This document shows, piece after piece, positions 17,367-25,796 of a DNA stretch of 41,788 nucleotides. This stretch comes from Clostridiales bacterium (GTDB taxonomy: Bacteria; Bacillota; Clostridia; Oscillospirales; Oscillospiraceae). The first letter of the stretch is position 1, and each line of letters opens with the position of its first letter. Made by a program: the position numbers and the translations under genes. The notes below the pieces were generated by a model. That model made no database searches. It worked only from the letters and a program-made list of their open reading frames with translations, and was not told the DNA's origin. The DNA lies in contig JAJBUK010000040.1 of the NCBI GenBank assembly GCA_020860385.1, positions 1 through 41,788 of the forward strand, written 5' to 3'.

Positions 17367-19088
17367 TCAAAGATAGTCCACCTGAGTTTGAATGGTTTGA
17401 ATCCCCTTGCGGACGGCGTACACCGCCATGGGAATAGAGGTCTTGGTAAAAATCAGATTGGTGTTGGGGTCGGGAATCAGCACCTCTCCCCTGCCGTCCC
17501 CGGCCTGGGAGGTAACGGTGCAATAGTCTCCCTCGCTGACCACCTCCGCCAGCGGCCCCTCTGCCCGCCGGGAGAAGGCAATGCAGTCGTCCGTGGAGAG
17601 GGCGAAGCCGCAGTCGTAGGCGGTGCAGTCGCAGTCGCTCTCGATGGTATGGATGCGGAGGTGGCCCCTCTCGTTGGGCACCAGCCGGGTGCGCACCCGA
17701 ATCCCCGCCAGGGGCGACCAGCGGAAGTCCAGTCCGTCCTCCCCGATATGATACCCTGGCTCCGCCAGGTCCTTCACGTAGAAGTAGCCCCCCACCTGGA
17801 AGCAGAGCATACTGTCCGGGGCCATCTCCCCCAGGGTCACGGGGGTGCGGGAGATGCTGAACCCGAACCGGCTGGAGTAAGCGAATTTGCTGTACTTCTC
17901 CACCGTATGGCTGTGGCCGTCGGCCTGGAGCCGTCCCGGCACCAGGGCCACCACGTTGCCCCGTCCCCGCTGGAGGAACATCCCGGCGTGGGGCAGGTAG
18001 TGCTGCTTTTCAAGCGGCGGCATGGGGGCGGCTTCCACGCTCCAGAAGGGGTGCCCGTCCGGCAAGGCCAGAAACGCAAAGGCTTTCAGCGCCCAGTAAG
18101 GGGAGCCGGGGGCGTTATAGCTCTCCGACATCTGGAGGTTGGGGTAAGCGTAGCCGATGGACAGCACCCCGGCGTTATCATAGATGGGCTGATTCAGCCA
18201 CCAGGTCAGGTGCCGGGCGATGACACCCTTCACCACCGGCAGGGGCAGCACTTCCTCCCCCGCCAGCAGGGAGATGGAAAAGAAGGCCACCTGTGCAAAC
18301 CGGTAGGTCATGGAGCGCCCATAGGCGATAGAGGCTCCGTCATCGGCAAACCAATAGATGTAATCTTTGGCGAAGTCCCGCGCCCGCTGGCGGAAGGTCT
18401 GGCAGCGCTCTGGCTCCTCGTCCTCCATAAACATGGCATAGAGCAGGCCGTAGGATACCATGACGAAGGGATTGTAATAGTCCTTATCTCCCCCGTTGCC
18501 GTCATGGTACCAGCCTCCGGCATCGTAGTAGTCCTCCAGCATGGCGAGGCCGGAGTCGATTTTTTGCTGGCTGTAGGGCCGTCCCCGGACTTTCAGGGCC
18601 AGGTTGGTTAGGATGGCGAACCACTGCCAGTTGCAGGCGCAGCATTCGTGGCGGTTGATTTCCCACAGCCACTCCGTAAGGTTGGCCTTGGCCTCCTCGG
18701 AGAGAGGGTTCCACACCCGCTCCGGGGTCAGCAGCATTCCGTAGGCGAGGACTGCCATCTCACAGAACTTCTGGTCAAAGTCCCGGCAGGTGTGCCAGTA
18801 CTCCGGATTTGCCGGGTCTGCCCCGGCGGCGATACCGCGGGGGTACAGCTCCTCAAACTCAGGCTCCCGCCCGCCCCCGGCCCAGAAGGGCACCAGCCCC
18901 CACAGCGGGCGGGCGAAGGCTTCCATGGGAATGGAGTCGTTTTCATAGTGGGTGCTGGTGACGCCCAACTCCAGCCGTGCGTCCCCCTCGCTGTAGAGGG
19001 GTTTCAGGGGCTGGAGCAGCCGCATCAGCGCGGCCTGAGCCGCCGGTTTGGTGGAAAAATCCTCCACCGTGTAGTGATAGCGTTTCAT
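17367..19088 (-). CDS. DUF2264 family protein, putative uronic-acid glycosidase
   Basis: This encodes 573 residues without a signal peptide. The N-terminal two thirds look like an (alpha/alpha)6-type barrel with repeated Trp/Tyr-rich helices (WYHDGNGGDKDYYNPF, GRSMTYRF), and a beta-rich C-terminal part follows from about residue 390. This is the DUF2264 family. From memory, family members include the GH154 beta-glucuronidases described for Bacteroides degradation of arabinogalactan; I could not check this. It sits 13 bp after GH88 and 29 bp before kduI, which supports a role in removing uronic acid or processing the same oligosaccharide. The exact reaction is unknown. Confidence 0.8.
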   Translation of the reverse strand: MKRYHYTVEDFSTKPAAQAALMRLLQPLKPLYSEGDARLELGVTSTHYENDSIPMEAFARPLWGLVPFWAGGGREPEFEELYPRGIAAGADPANPEYWHTCRDFDQKFCEMAVLAYGMLLTPERVWNPLSEEAKANLTEWLWEINRHECCACNWQWFAILTNLALKVRGRPYSQQKIDSGLAMLEDYYDAGGWYHDGNGGDKDYYNPFVMVSYGLLYAMFMEDEEPERCQTFRQRARDFAKDYIYWFADDGASIAYGRSMTYRFAQVAFFSISLLAGEEVLPLPVVKGVIARHLTWWLNQPIYDNAGVLSIGYAYPNLQMSESYNAPGSPYWALKAFAFLALPDGHPFWSVEAAPMPPLEKQHYLPHAGMFLQRGRGNVVALVPGRLQADGHSHTVEKYSKFAYSSRFGFSISRTPVTLGEMAPDSMLCFQVGGYFYVKDLAEPGYHIGEDGLDFRWSPLAGIRVRTRLVPNERGHLRIHTIESDCDCTAYDCGFALSTDDCIAFSRRAEGPLAEVVSEGDYCTVTSQAGDGRGEVLIPDPNTNLIFTKTSIPMAVYAVRKGIQTIQTQVDYL

Positions 19089-19101
19089 TTCTGTCCTCCT
19101 G

Positions 19102-20259
19102 TCACCAGTAAGGATACCAGTCTCTGGTCAGCCGTGTCAATGCCTCCAGGTAAAAATAATCTCCCCAGCCGGTACACTCGTCCACCCCCTCTGGGGTGCA
19201 GGTGTTGTAGGGGCTTCTTTTGCTGTAGGTGCCGTGGAGCAGCAAGCCAGTACCCGGCACGACCTCCGGTACGGCGTAGCATTGGGCCAGGCTGCCCAGC
19301 ATCTGCCGGGCCAGGGCTTCGCACTGTGCGCCCTCCCCTTCTGGGAGCCACTGAACGGCCTCCTGCAGGCCGCAGGCCACAATGGCCGCCGCGGAGGAAT
19401 CTCTCGGCTCGTCGGTGCCGTCGGTGAAAATCATGTCCCAGTAAGGTACCAAATCCTCCGGGAGCCGGGTCAGGTAGAAGCGCAGCGCCTTGCGGAAGGT
19501 ATCCAGATAGGCGGGGTCTTTCGTGTAGCGGTAGCTCAGGATGCTGCCGTAGACACCCCAGGCCTGACCTCTGGCCCAGAAGCTGTCGTTCCGATAGCCC
19601 TGGCAGGTCTCCCCGTGGGAGGGTGCGCCGTCAGGCTTCATAAAAAAGGTATGATAGGTGGAGCCGTCGGGGCGGAAGGAGTTGGCCAGGCAGGTCCTGG
19701 CGTGGCGTCCGGCGATGTCGGCGTACTTGGGGTCGCCCGTCTCCCGACTGGCCCAGTAGAGCAGGGGGATATTCAGCAGGCAGTCGATGATGAACCGATA
19801 GTTCTCCGGCGCGCCCATTGGCCCCCAGGCCTGGAGGAACTCCCCCCTGGGCTGGAACCGGGTCAGAAGCTGGTCCGCCGCCAGAATGGCCGCTTCCCTG
19901 GCCTTTTCGCTGCCGGTGAGGAGCCAGGCCGCCACGCAGGAGGGGCTGTAGAGAAAGCCCATATCGTGATGGTCTACCTCGACCTTCTGCGCAATGCGGT
20001 CATAGAAGCTGTCCACCAGGGTCAGTCCGGCTTCCCGGAAGCTGGACTCCCCGGTGTGCTCGTAGGCCAGCCAAATCTCCCCCGGCCAGAAGCCGCAGGT
20101 CCATTGGACGTTGCCGCAGGCGGGGTAGATGCCGTCCACACTGGTGTGGTTTTGGCAGCGGTGGGTGTACAGGGGCAAATTTTCCCGCACCTGGCGGACG
20201 CATCTGTCCAGAGCGGCCATAGCCGCCCCGTCTGTCAGGGGGGTGATGGTTTCGTGCAT
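19102..20259 (-). CDS. Unsaturated glucuronyl hydrolase (GH88)
   Basis: This encodes 385 residues of a cytoplasmic (alpha/alpha)6-barrel enzyme. It hydrates the 4,5-double bond of terminal unsaturated glucuronate left by polysaccharide lyases, releasing the uronate for KduI. The two catalytic Asp residues of Bacillus UGL (Asp88, Asp149) correspond to Asp99 in DHHDMGFLYSPS and Asp159 in IIDCLLNIPLLYWAS, with nearly the same spacing. Further family hallmarks are NDSFWARGQAWGVYG, EPRDSSAAAI and the C-terminal ECTGWGDYFYLEAL. GAGGAG lies 6 bp before ATG 20259. A terminator-like hairpin separates it from the permease genes. GH105 is the close alternative family, but the motifs favour GH88. Confidence 0.93.
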   Translation of the reverse strand: MHETITPLTDGAAMAALDRCVRQVRENLPLYTHRCQNHTSVDGIYPACGNVQWTCGFWPGEIWLAYEHTGESSFREAGLTLVDSFYDRIAQKVEVDHHDMGFLYSPSCVAAWLLTGSEKAREAAILAADQLLTRFQPRGEFLQAWGPMGAPENYRFIIDCLLNIPLLYWASRETGDPKYADIAGRHARTCLANSFRPDGSTYHTFFMKPDGAPSHGETCQGYRNDSFWARGQAWGVYGSILSYRYTKDPAYLDTFRKALRFYLTRLPEDLVPYWDMIFTDGTDEPRDSSAAAIVACGLQEAVQWLPEGEGAQCEALARQMLGSLAQCYAVPEVVPGTGLLLHGTYSKRSPYNTCTPEGVDECTGWGDYFYLEALTRLTRDWYPYW

Positions 20260-20279
20260 GGAAGTCTCCTCAAAAAGAG

Positions 20280-20315
20280 CCGACAGGGGCAGGGCGAAGC
20301 CCCCGCCCCTGCCGG
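20280..20315 (-). terminator. Operon-internal attenuating hairpin
   Basis: Arms of 11 bp (20280-20290 and 20305-20315, one G-U pair) plus inner GGGC/GCCC pairs make a very stable stem. On the minus strand it is followed by CTCTTTTTG, directly before the GH88 ribosome site. It probably lowers expression of the enzymes relative to the transporter, or protects the upstream transcript end. Confidence 0.65.
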
Positions 20316-20343
20316 AGTGTGACGATATTAGGTGGATAGGAGT

Positions 20344-21201
20344 TTAGCCTTTCAGACCGGAGGAGGCCACGCCCTGGACGAAGTACTTTTGCAGCGCCAG
20401 GAACACCACCAGCACCGGAATCAGCGCAATCACCGAGGCCGCCATAATCAGGCCGTACTCCGCCGAGTACTGGCTGATGAACATACGCAAGCCGATTTGG
20501 ATGGTTTTCAGTTCGGTCTTAGTCAGGTAGATCAGGGGGCCGAGGAAGTCGTTCCAGGTGTTGACGAAGGTGATGATGGTCAGGGTGGACAATGCCGGCT
20601 TGGACAGGGGCAGCATGATGCGGGCCCAGATGCCGTATTCCGACAGGCCGTCGATTCTCGCCGCCTCGCACAGCTCAGAGGGCACGCCCTCATAGAACTG
20701 CTTCATCAGGAACACGCCGAAGGCGCTGAACGCCTGGAGGCAGATGATAGCCAGATGGGTGTTGTTCAAATTCCAGGAGCGCATCATCATGAACTGAGGC
20801 ACCATGTAGGCCTGCCAGGGTACGGCGATGGTGGCGATGTAGCCCAGGAACAGGGTGTTTTTACCCTTGAAGTCCAGCTTGGCAAAGGCATAGGCCGCAA
20901 AGCTGGAGGTGAAGAGCTGGAGCAACGTCACGATGATGGTCAGCTTGGCGCTGTTCTTGATGAAGGTCAGCAGCGGGATCTTCGTCCAGATGTCCACATA
21001 GTTCCGCCAGCGGGGGTTGGAGGGAATCCACTCGATGGGGAAGGCGAACACGTCCTTGTTCAGCTTCAGGGAGGCTGAGAGCATCCACACAAAGGGAACC
21101 AGCATGACGGCGGCGATAAGGATGAGGAGGACATAAATCAGGACCATGGAAATGTTATGCCTGGTCTTAGCAGATTGGGTTTTGACCGCTTGGGTTGCCA
21201 T
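20344..21201 (-). CDS. CUT1 sugar ABC transporter permease (MalG/YesQ-like)
   Basis: This encodes 285 residues with about six transmembrane helices. The cytoplasmic EAA loop, EAARIDGLSEYGIWARIMLPLSKPA, docks the shared ATPase. The C-terminal LQKYFVQGVASSGLKG is typical of MalG-type permeases. It pairs with the upstream permease and the binding lipoprotein for oligosaccharide import. No ATPase gene is present in the window, so an MsmX-like multi-system ATPase elsewhere is expected. GAAGGAGG precedes ATG 21201. Confidence 0.94.
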   Translation of the reverse strand: MATQAVKTQSAKTRHNISMVLIYVLLILIAAVMLVPFVWMLSASLKLNKDVFAFPIEWIPSNPRWRNYVDIWTKIPLLTFIKNSAKLTIIVTLLQLFTSSFAAYAFAKLDFKGKNTLFLGYIATIAVPWQAYMVPQFMMMRSWNLNNTHLAIICLQAFSAFGVFLMKQFYEGVPSELCEAARIDGLSEYGIWARIMLPLSKPALSTLTIITFVNTWNDFLGPLIYLTKTELKTIQIGLRMFISQYSAEYGLIMAASVIALIPVLVVFLALQKYFVQGVASSGLKG

Positions 21202-21217
21202 AGATAGTCCTCCTTCC

Positions 21218-22132
21218 TCAGGTATCGTTGTTGGAGGAGCCGCGGAACTGGATGATCGTAACGATCAGAACCAGAACAAACAGCACCATAGCGACCGCGC
21301 TGGCGTAACCATACTTCGGCGTGTTGACAAAGGCCACGTTGTAGATATAGTACACCAATGTGATGGTGGCGTTGCCGGGGCCGCCTTGGGTGATCATGTA
21401 CATCTGGTCATACACCTTGAAGGAGGCGATGGTCAGGGTGACGACCACCAGGAAGGTAGTGGGCCGCAGCTGGGGCAGGGTGATGTGCCAGAACACCTGC
21501 CAACGGTTGGCGCCGTCCAGCTCAGCGGCCTCCTCCAGCTCCGGGTTGGTGCCCTGAAGACCGGCCAGATACATGACCATGTAATAGCCCATGTTCTTCC
21601 AGACGCTGAACAGAATAACGGTCAGCATGGCGGTCTCTTTACCGGCTGCCCACCGGGGAAGGTTCTCCACGCCCAGGGCGGAGAGAATCATGTTCACGGG
21701 GCCCATGCTGGGGCTGAAAATCATGTTCCACACGGCGGCCACCGCCACCAAGGAGGCGACATAGGGGAAGAATGCCACCGTCCGGAAGAAGTTCCGGCCC
21801 TTGATGGGCTGGTTCAGCAGGACGGCCAGGCCCAGGGCGCAGACCAGGGTCAGCGGCACAACGGCCAGGGAGTAGACAATGGTATTCTTAAAAGCGGCCA
21901 GGAAGGTCTTGTCGCTGACCAGGTCAACGAAGTTCTGGATGCCCACAAATTCGATGGCGTTGACGCCGTCCCAGCTGCAAAACGCCAGGGCAATGGCAAA
22001 GACCATGGGAACCAGGGTGAAAATGCAGAATCCGATAAAGTTGGGAGCGATGAAGGAATAGGCAATCAGAGTATTGCGCGTCTCCTTTTTCATCGGCTTC
22101 CGTTCCGATTTTGCAACGGGTTTTGTTGCCAT
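21218..22132 (-). CDS. CUT1 sugar ABC transporter permease (MalF/YesP-like)
   Basis: This encodes 304 residues with a basic N-terminal tail, six helices and the EAA loop EEAAELDGANRWQVFWHITLPQL. A TQGGPGNAT motif is typical of UgpA/LacF-type permeases. It is 16 bp upstream of the second permease and downstream of the binding-protein gene, from which it is separated by a stable intergenic hairpin. AAGGAG precedes ATG 22132. Confidence 0.94.
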   Translation of the reverse strand: MATKPVAKSERKPMKKETRNTLIAYSFIAPNFIGFCIFTLVPMVFAIALAFCSWDGVNAIEFVGIQNFVDLVSDKTFLAAFKNTIVYSLAVVPLTLVCALGLAVLLNQPIKGRNFFRTVAFFPYVASLVAVAAVWNMIFSPSMGPVNMILSALGVENLPRWAAGKETAMLTVILFSVWKNMGYYMVMYLAGLQGTNPELEEAAELDGANRWQVFWHITLPQLRPTTFLVVVTLTIASFKVYDQMYMITQGGPGNATITLVYYIYNVAFVNTPKYGYASAVAMVLFVLVLIVTIIQFRGSSNNDT

Positions 22133-22177
22133 CTCGGTTCAATTCTCCTTTCATTTGCTTCATAGGAGCATGAGAAA

Positions 22178-22200
22178 GGGGCGGGCGAATTGCCCGCCCC
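22178..22200 (-). other. Intercistronic hairpin after the binding-protein gene
   Basis: Perfect 9-bp arms GGGGCGGGC (22178-22186) and GCCCGCCCC (22192-22200) have a 5-nt loop. On the minus strand the stem is followed by TTTCTC. Such stems after binding-protein genes stabilise that part of the message, or partly terminate it, giving more binding protein than permease. Confidence 0.7.
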
Positions 22201-22241
22201 ATTTCGTTGAAATGTGTTTAAGGGAGTGTGACGCGATGCAC

Positions 22242-23633
22242 TTATTCGGACAGGATGTCCTGAACCTGCTCGTTCATGTTGGCAATGCCCTCTTCCACGG
22301 TCTCAGCGCCGGTCATGATGGCGTCATGCTCGGTGTTCAGGATGGTCTCAATCTCAGAGGCGTAGGAGGACAGGGGCATCTCCAGATAGACAGCCACGGT
22401 GTTCAGCGCTTCCAGGGAGCTTTCGTCACTGGGGAAGCCCTCGGTGGCGGAGATGATGGAGACGGTGTCGTCAGTGGAGACGGCGGGGAAGGAGCCGGTG
22501 GAGGCCATGATGTCAGCGCCCTCAGCGGATGCGCACCAGTTCACGAAGTCAATGGCGGCTTCCTTGTTCTCAGAGTTGGTGTTGACACCCAGGGAGGTCA
22601 CAGTGCCAAGGGTGGTGCCGGCCTCGACGCCATCGGGATGAGGATACTTGACGATGCCGAAGTTGACCTCGTCAACACCGTTGGCCTCGGCCTCGGAGTT
22701 GTAGGTCTGGAGGGTAGCGATGAACCAGCTGCCCATGGGGCACATGGCGACCTGGCCATTCTCAAAGGCTGCGGAGTAGTGCAGGCCGGAGGTCTTCAGC
22801 TCGCCGTAATCCATGCAAATGCCGTCCTCTTGCTCGGAGAGCACCAGGTTGTAATAATCGGTCAGGAAGTCATACTCACCGTCAATGATGGTGTGCTCCC
22901 CGTCCAGGATGCCGAACAGGGTGACGTCGGAGCGCCAGGTGTGGTAATGGGTGCCGTAAATCTTCTCGGAGCCTTCGCCGCTGGTCAGCTCACGGGCCAG
23001 AGCGTCATACTCTTCCATGGTCAGGTCATTGGAGGGATAGTCGATACCGGCCTCATCGAAGATGTCCTTGTTGTAGTACAGGACCCAGAAGTCAGAGCGG
23101 AAGGGAACAGCGTAGAAGTTGCCGTCGTCCGCAGTCAGCTGCTCCAGCACGCCGTTGAAGTCCGCCTCGTCAATGGTCAGGTTGTCGTTCATGGCCTCCA
23201 GCAGGCCCAGGTTGATCAGGTTGGAGTAGCCGGGGATGTCCTTGATGGAGACAACGTCCAGCTCGCTGTTGCCGCCGGCCAGCTGAGTGGCCAGCTGGGT
23301 CATGTAATCGGTGGAGCCAAGGTCGATAACCTCGATGGTCACGCCCTCATGGGTGGACTCATAGCCCTCTTTCAGGGCGCTCCAGTAAGCGGTGCTCTCA
23401 TAGTCCCACAGAGCCCAGGTGATGGTGACTTCCTCGGTGCTGCCGCTGTCGTCGCCGGTCTCCTCAGCGGCGGAGCTGTCGCCGCCCTCGTCAGTGGAGC
23501 TGGCGTCGGCGGTGGAGCTTGCGCTGCCGCTGTCGCTGTCATCCGTGTCGTCGGAGCTGCCGCCGCAGGCTGCCAGACCGAGGCACATAGCCAGCGCCAG
23601 AAGCAGAGCGAGCAATTTGCGCGTGTTCTTCAT
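22242..23633 (-). CDS. Extracellular sugar-binding lipoprotein of a CUT1 ABC transporter
   Basis: This encodes 463 residues. A lipoprotein signal peptide with lipobox LAAC (Cys23) is followed by an unusually long Ser/Asp/Glu-rich linker (about 24-70). A family-1 solute-binding domain then starts at VTITWALWDYESTAYW. It would be anchored outside the membrane to capture the oligosaccharide and hand it to the two permeases. It is the first gene of the 12-kb operon, with AGGAGG before ATG 23633 and a promoter at 23714-23742. The substrate is inferred to contain rhamnose and (unsaturated) glucuronate from the downstream enzymes. Confidence 0.94.
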   Translation of the reverse strand: MKNTRKLLALLLALAMCLGLAACGGSSDDTDDSDSGSASSTADASSTDEGGDSSAAEETGDDSGSTEEVTITWALWDYESTAYWSALKEGYESTHEGVTIEVIDLGSTDYMTQLATQLAGGNSELDVVSIKDIPGYSNLINLGLLEAMNDNLTIDEADFNGVLEQLTADDGNFYAVPFRSDFWVLYYNKDIFDEAGIDYPSNDLTMEEYDALARELTSGEGSEKIYGTHYHTWRSDVTLFGILDGEHTIIDGEYDFLTDYYNLVLSEQEDGICMDYGELKTSGLHYSAAFENGQVAMCPMGSWFIATLQTYNSEAEANGVDEVNFGIVKYPHPDGVEAGTTLGTVTSLGVNTNSENKEAAIDFVNWCASAEGADIMASTGSFPAVSTDDTVSIISATEGFPSDESSLEALNTVAVYLEMPLSSYASEIETILNTEHDAIMTGAETVEEGIANMNEQVQDILSE

Positions 23634-23713
23634 AGTTCAATTCCTCCTAAATACTTTTTTGGTTGATTTGCTCAACCGCTCCGGGGTTTCTGACCTACCC
23701 CGTTGGTAATAAT

Positions 23714-23742
23714 ATCATATACTATTCTGTTTCACTTTTGAA
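23714..23742 (-). promoter_or_regulatory. Promoter of the uronide transport and enzyme operon
   Basis: On the minus strand TTCAAA (23737-23742) and TATGAT (23714-23719) are 17 bp apart, about 80 bp upstream of the binding-protein start. The -35 box is weak (4 of 6 matches), consistent with an activator-dependent promoter. Confidence 0.55.
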
Positions 23743-23857
23743 TGTACATTTTGTGGAAGTATTTGTAAATTTCTTTGGTCCTTCGGAAAATATCTGTAAT
23801 TTTTTTAGTTTTAAAAGGCAATTTGTTGTAATTTTTTGGGAAATGACAAAACATTGC

Positions 23858-23886
23858 TTTACAATTCCCGCGTTTTTTAATAAAAT
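23858..23886 (+). promoter_or_regulatory. Promoter of the two-component operon
   Basis: TTTACA (23858-23863) and TAAAAT (23881-23886) are separated by 17 bp, about 50 bp before the sensor kinase start. Confidence 0.65.
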
Positions 23887-23938
23887 AGGAGAGAAAGTGG
23901 AATGAAATGCCGCAGATGCGTTTAGGAGGGGATGCGGA

Positions 23939-25759
23939 ATGAAGGCACAGGAGAAGTCATGCAGGCGCTTCGGCATCTCTGCCCGCGTTGTCGTGCTGAC
24001 GCTTTTGTTTACCATCCTGATTGCCGCCGTCGTCTTATGTTCCAGCGTCTATTACCTCTCCATTCAGACCCGGCGTACTCACCTCCAGGCGGCGGAGTAC
24101 CAGCTGGAGACGGCCACCTCCTCCCTGTCGCAGCGGGTGGCTGAAATCGATCATCTGGCGAAATGGTGTACCGCCAACACCACCGTGCGCACCTATATGA
24201 TGACCAGCGTCTCCAACAACCTGGCGACCACCCTCTACCCCACCGTTGAGGACAAATATAATTCCGTCAGCACCTCCAACTACATTCAGCGCCTCCTGAT
24301 TTACAGCACTGACGGGGCGTCGGACAGCAAATTCATCATGCTGGGCAACGCCACCTCCCAGTCCGTCACCCTGACAGAGGAGCGGCTGCGCATCCTTGCC
24401 GACCTGGATGGTGAGGATACCGCCTGGGAGACCCTCCGCAGCGAACCGCTGATGCAGGCCGGAACCTCCATGCAGGGCATCCCTGTGACTGCCTCTGCCA
24501 CCAGCGTCAGCGGACGATACACATTAAAAGTATACATCTCCGTCTCCCCCGCCATCATCACCGATGTGCTGAAGCAGTATGCGCTGGACGAGGGTGCGCT
24601 GCTCTACTGGTGGATGGGGGACACCGTCTACCGGGTGGAAGGGGATGACCTGACTTCCCTTCCGGCGGACAGCTTCCAGCTGGAGGAGTCGGATGAGGAC
24701 GCAGGCGCCACCCTGGATGACAGCACCCTGCTCTACCGCACGGAGCGGGACGGCGTCGGCTATTCTGTTATCGCCATCCCCATCGGCGTTCACGACCTGT
24801 ATCTGGCCGAGGCCATCCCGGATGTTCCTCTGGCGGAGATGCTGCCTCAACTGCTGGGCACCATCGCCATCATGGTCATCGCCATCCTGTTCTTCGGCAT
24901 CCTGCTGATGCTGGTGCTCCACAAGCTGATCAGCAATCCCATCCGGGCGTTGCAGCAGCAAATCGAAACGCTGGCCCAGGGTAATTTCACCGTCAACCCA
25001 GGCATCGAGTGGAATCATGAGCTGGGCGATGTGGGCCGGGGCATCAACCGCCTGTCCCAGAGCGTCGCCAGCCTGATGGACAAACGGGTAGAGGACGAGA
25101 AGAAGCGTCTGGATTTGGAGTATCAGATGCTCCAGAGTCAAATCAACCCCCATTTTATTTATAACACCCTGAACAGCATCAAGTGGATGGCCTCCATCCA
25201 GCACGCCCCCGGCATTGCGGAGATGGTCACCGCCCTGGCCCGGCTGCTGAAAAGCGTCTCCAAAAGCACCCAGCGGCTGGTGCCGCTGGAGCAGGAGCTG
25301 TCCCTGCTGGAGGACTATTTTGCCATACAGCGCTACCGCTACGGCGGCACCATCACCGCAGAGGTGCGGTGTGAGGCGGAGGAACAGGTGCTGACAAGCA
25401 CCCTCATCCCCCAATTCGCCCTTCAGCCCCTGGCGGAGAACGCCATCTTCCACGGCATCGAGCCGAAGGGCTGCGCCGGGCAAATCACTGTCACCATCTG
25501 CCGGGATGAGCAGGGGCGCGACATCCTGGTGCGCCTGGCGGACGACGGCGTGGGCATGACCCCAGAGCAGATAGCGCGTGTGCTCCAGCCGCCCCCAGAG
25601 GATACCCAGGCAAAGTTCCGGGATGTTGGGCTGTGGAATGTCCACCGGCGGCTGCAATACAGCTTCGGGCCGGACTACGGGTTGACCCTGGAAAGCACGC
25701 CGGGGGGTGGGAACCACTGTCACCGTCCGCCTGCCGGAGCAGCCTCCGGCGGAGTCTGA
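23939..25759 (+). CDS. YesM-like sensor histidine kinase, 3' end frameshifted
   Basis: This encodes 606 residues as read. A transmembrane helix (about 16-42) leads to an extracellular Cache-like sensor domain (about 43-300), then a second helix (about 301-331) and a HAMP region. The His-kinase domain has the phospho-acceptor His at about 405 in SQINPHFIYNTLN. The ATPase domain has N-box LAENAIFHGIEPKG and DDGVGM. This is the YesM/LytS-like class that senses extracellular sugars. After ESTPG the frame changes at a run of six G (25702-25707). Reading one base fewer restores a normal ending, GVGTTVTVRLPE, stopping at 25769. The break costs only about 20 terminal residues. AGGAGGGG precedes ATG 23939, and its cognate regulator follows. 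Confidence 0.92.
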   Translation: MKAQEKSCRRFGISARVVVLTLLFTILIAAVVLCSSVYYLSIQTRRTHLQAAEYQLETATSSLSQRVAEIDHLAKWCTANTTVRTYMMTSVSNNLATTLYPTVEDKYNSVSTSNYIQRLLIYSTDGASDSKFIMLGNATSQSVTLTEERLRILADLDGEDTAWETLRSEPLMQAGTSMQGIPVTASATSVSGRYTLKVYISVSPAIITDVLKQYALDEGALLYWWMGDTVYRVEGDDLTSLPADSFQLEESDEDAGATLDDSTLLYRTERDGVGYSVIAIPIGVHDLYLAEAIPDVPLAEMLPQLLGTIAIMVIAILFFGILLMLVLHKLISNPIRALQQQIETLAQGNFTVNPGIEWNHELGDVGRGINRLSQSVASLMDKRVEDEKKRLDLEYQMLQSQINPHFIYNTLNSIKWMASIQHAPGIAEMVTALARLLKSVSKSTQRLVPLEQELSLLEDYFAIQRYRYGGTITAEVRCEAEEQVLTSTLIPQFALQPLAENAIFHGIEPKGCAGQITVTICRDEQGRDILVRLADDGVGMTPEQIARVLQPPPEDTQAKFRDVGLWNVHRRLQYSFGPDYGLTLESTPGGGNHCHRPPAGAASGGV

Positions 25760-25796
25760 CGCGACATGAAAGGAAACTGGGAAGGAGAGACCAACC

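Larger units (their letters stand above)
23634..23938. other. Divergent regulatory region of the uronide locus
   Basis: About 305 bp of strikingly AT-rich sequence separate the binding-protein operon from the sensor kinase operon. It contains one promoter for each direction and T-rich tracts. No gene is visible. Binding sites for the AraC-type response regulator are expected here, but I could not identify a clear repeat. Confidence 0.6.
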
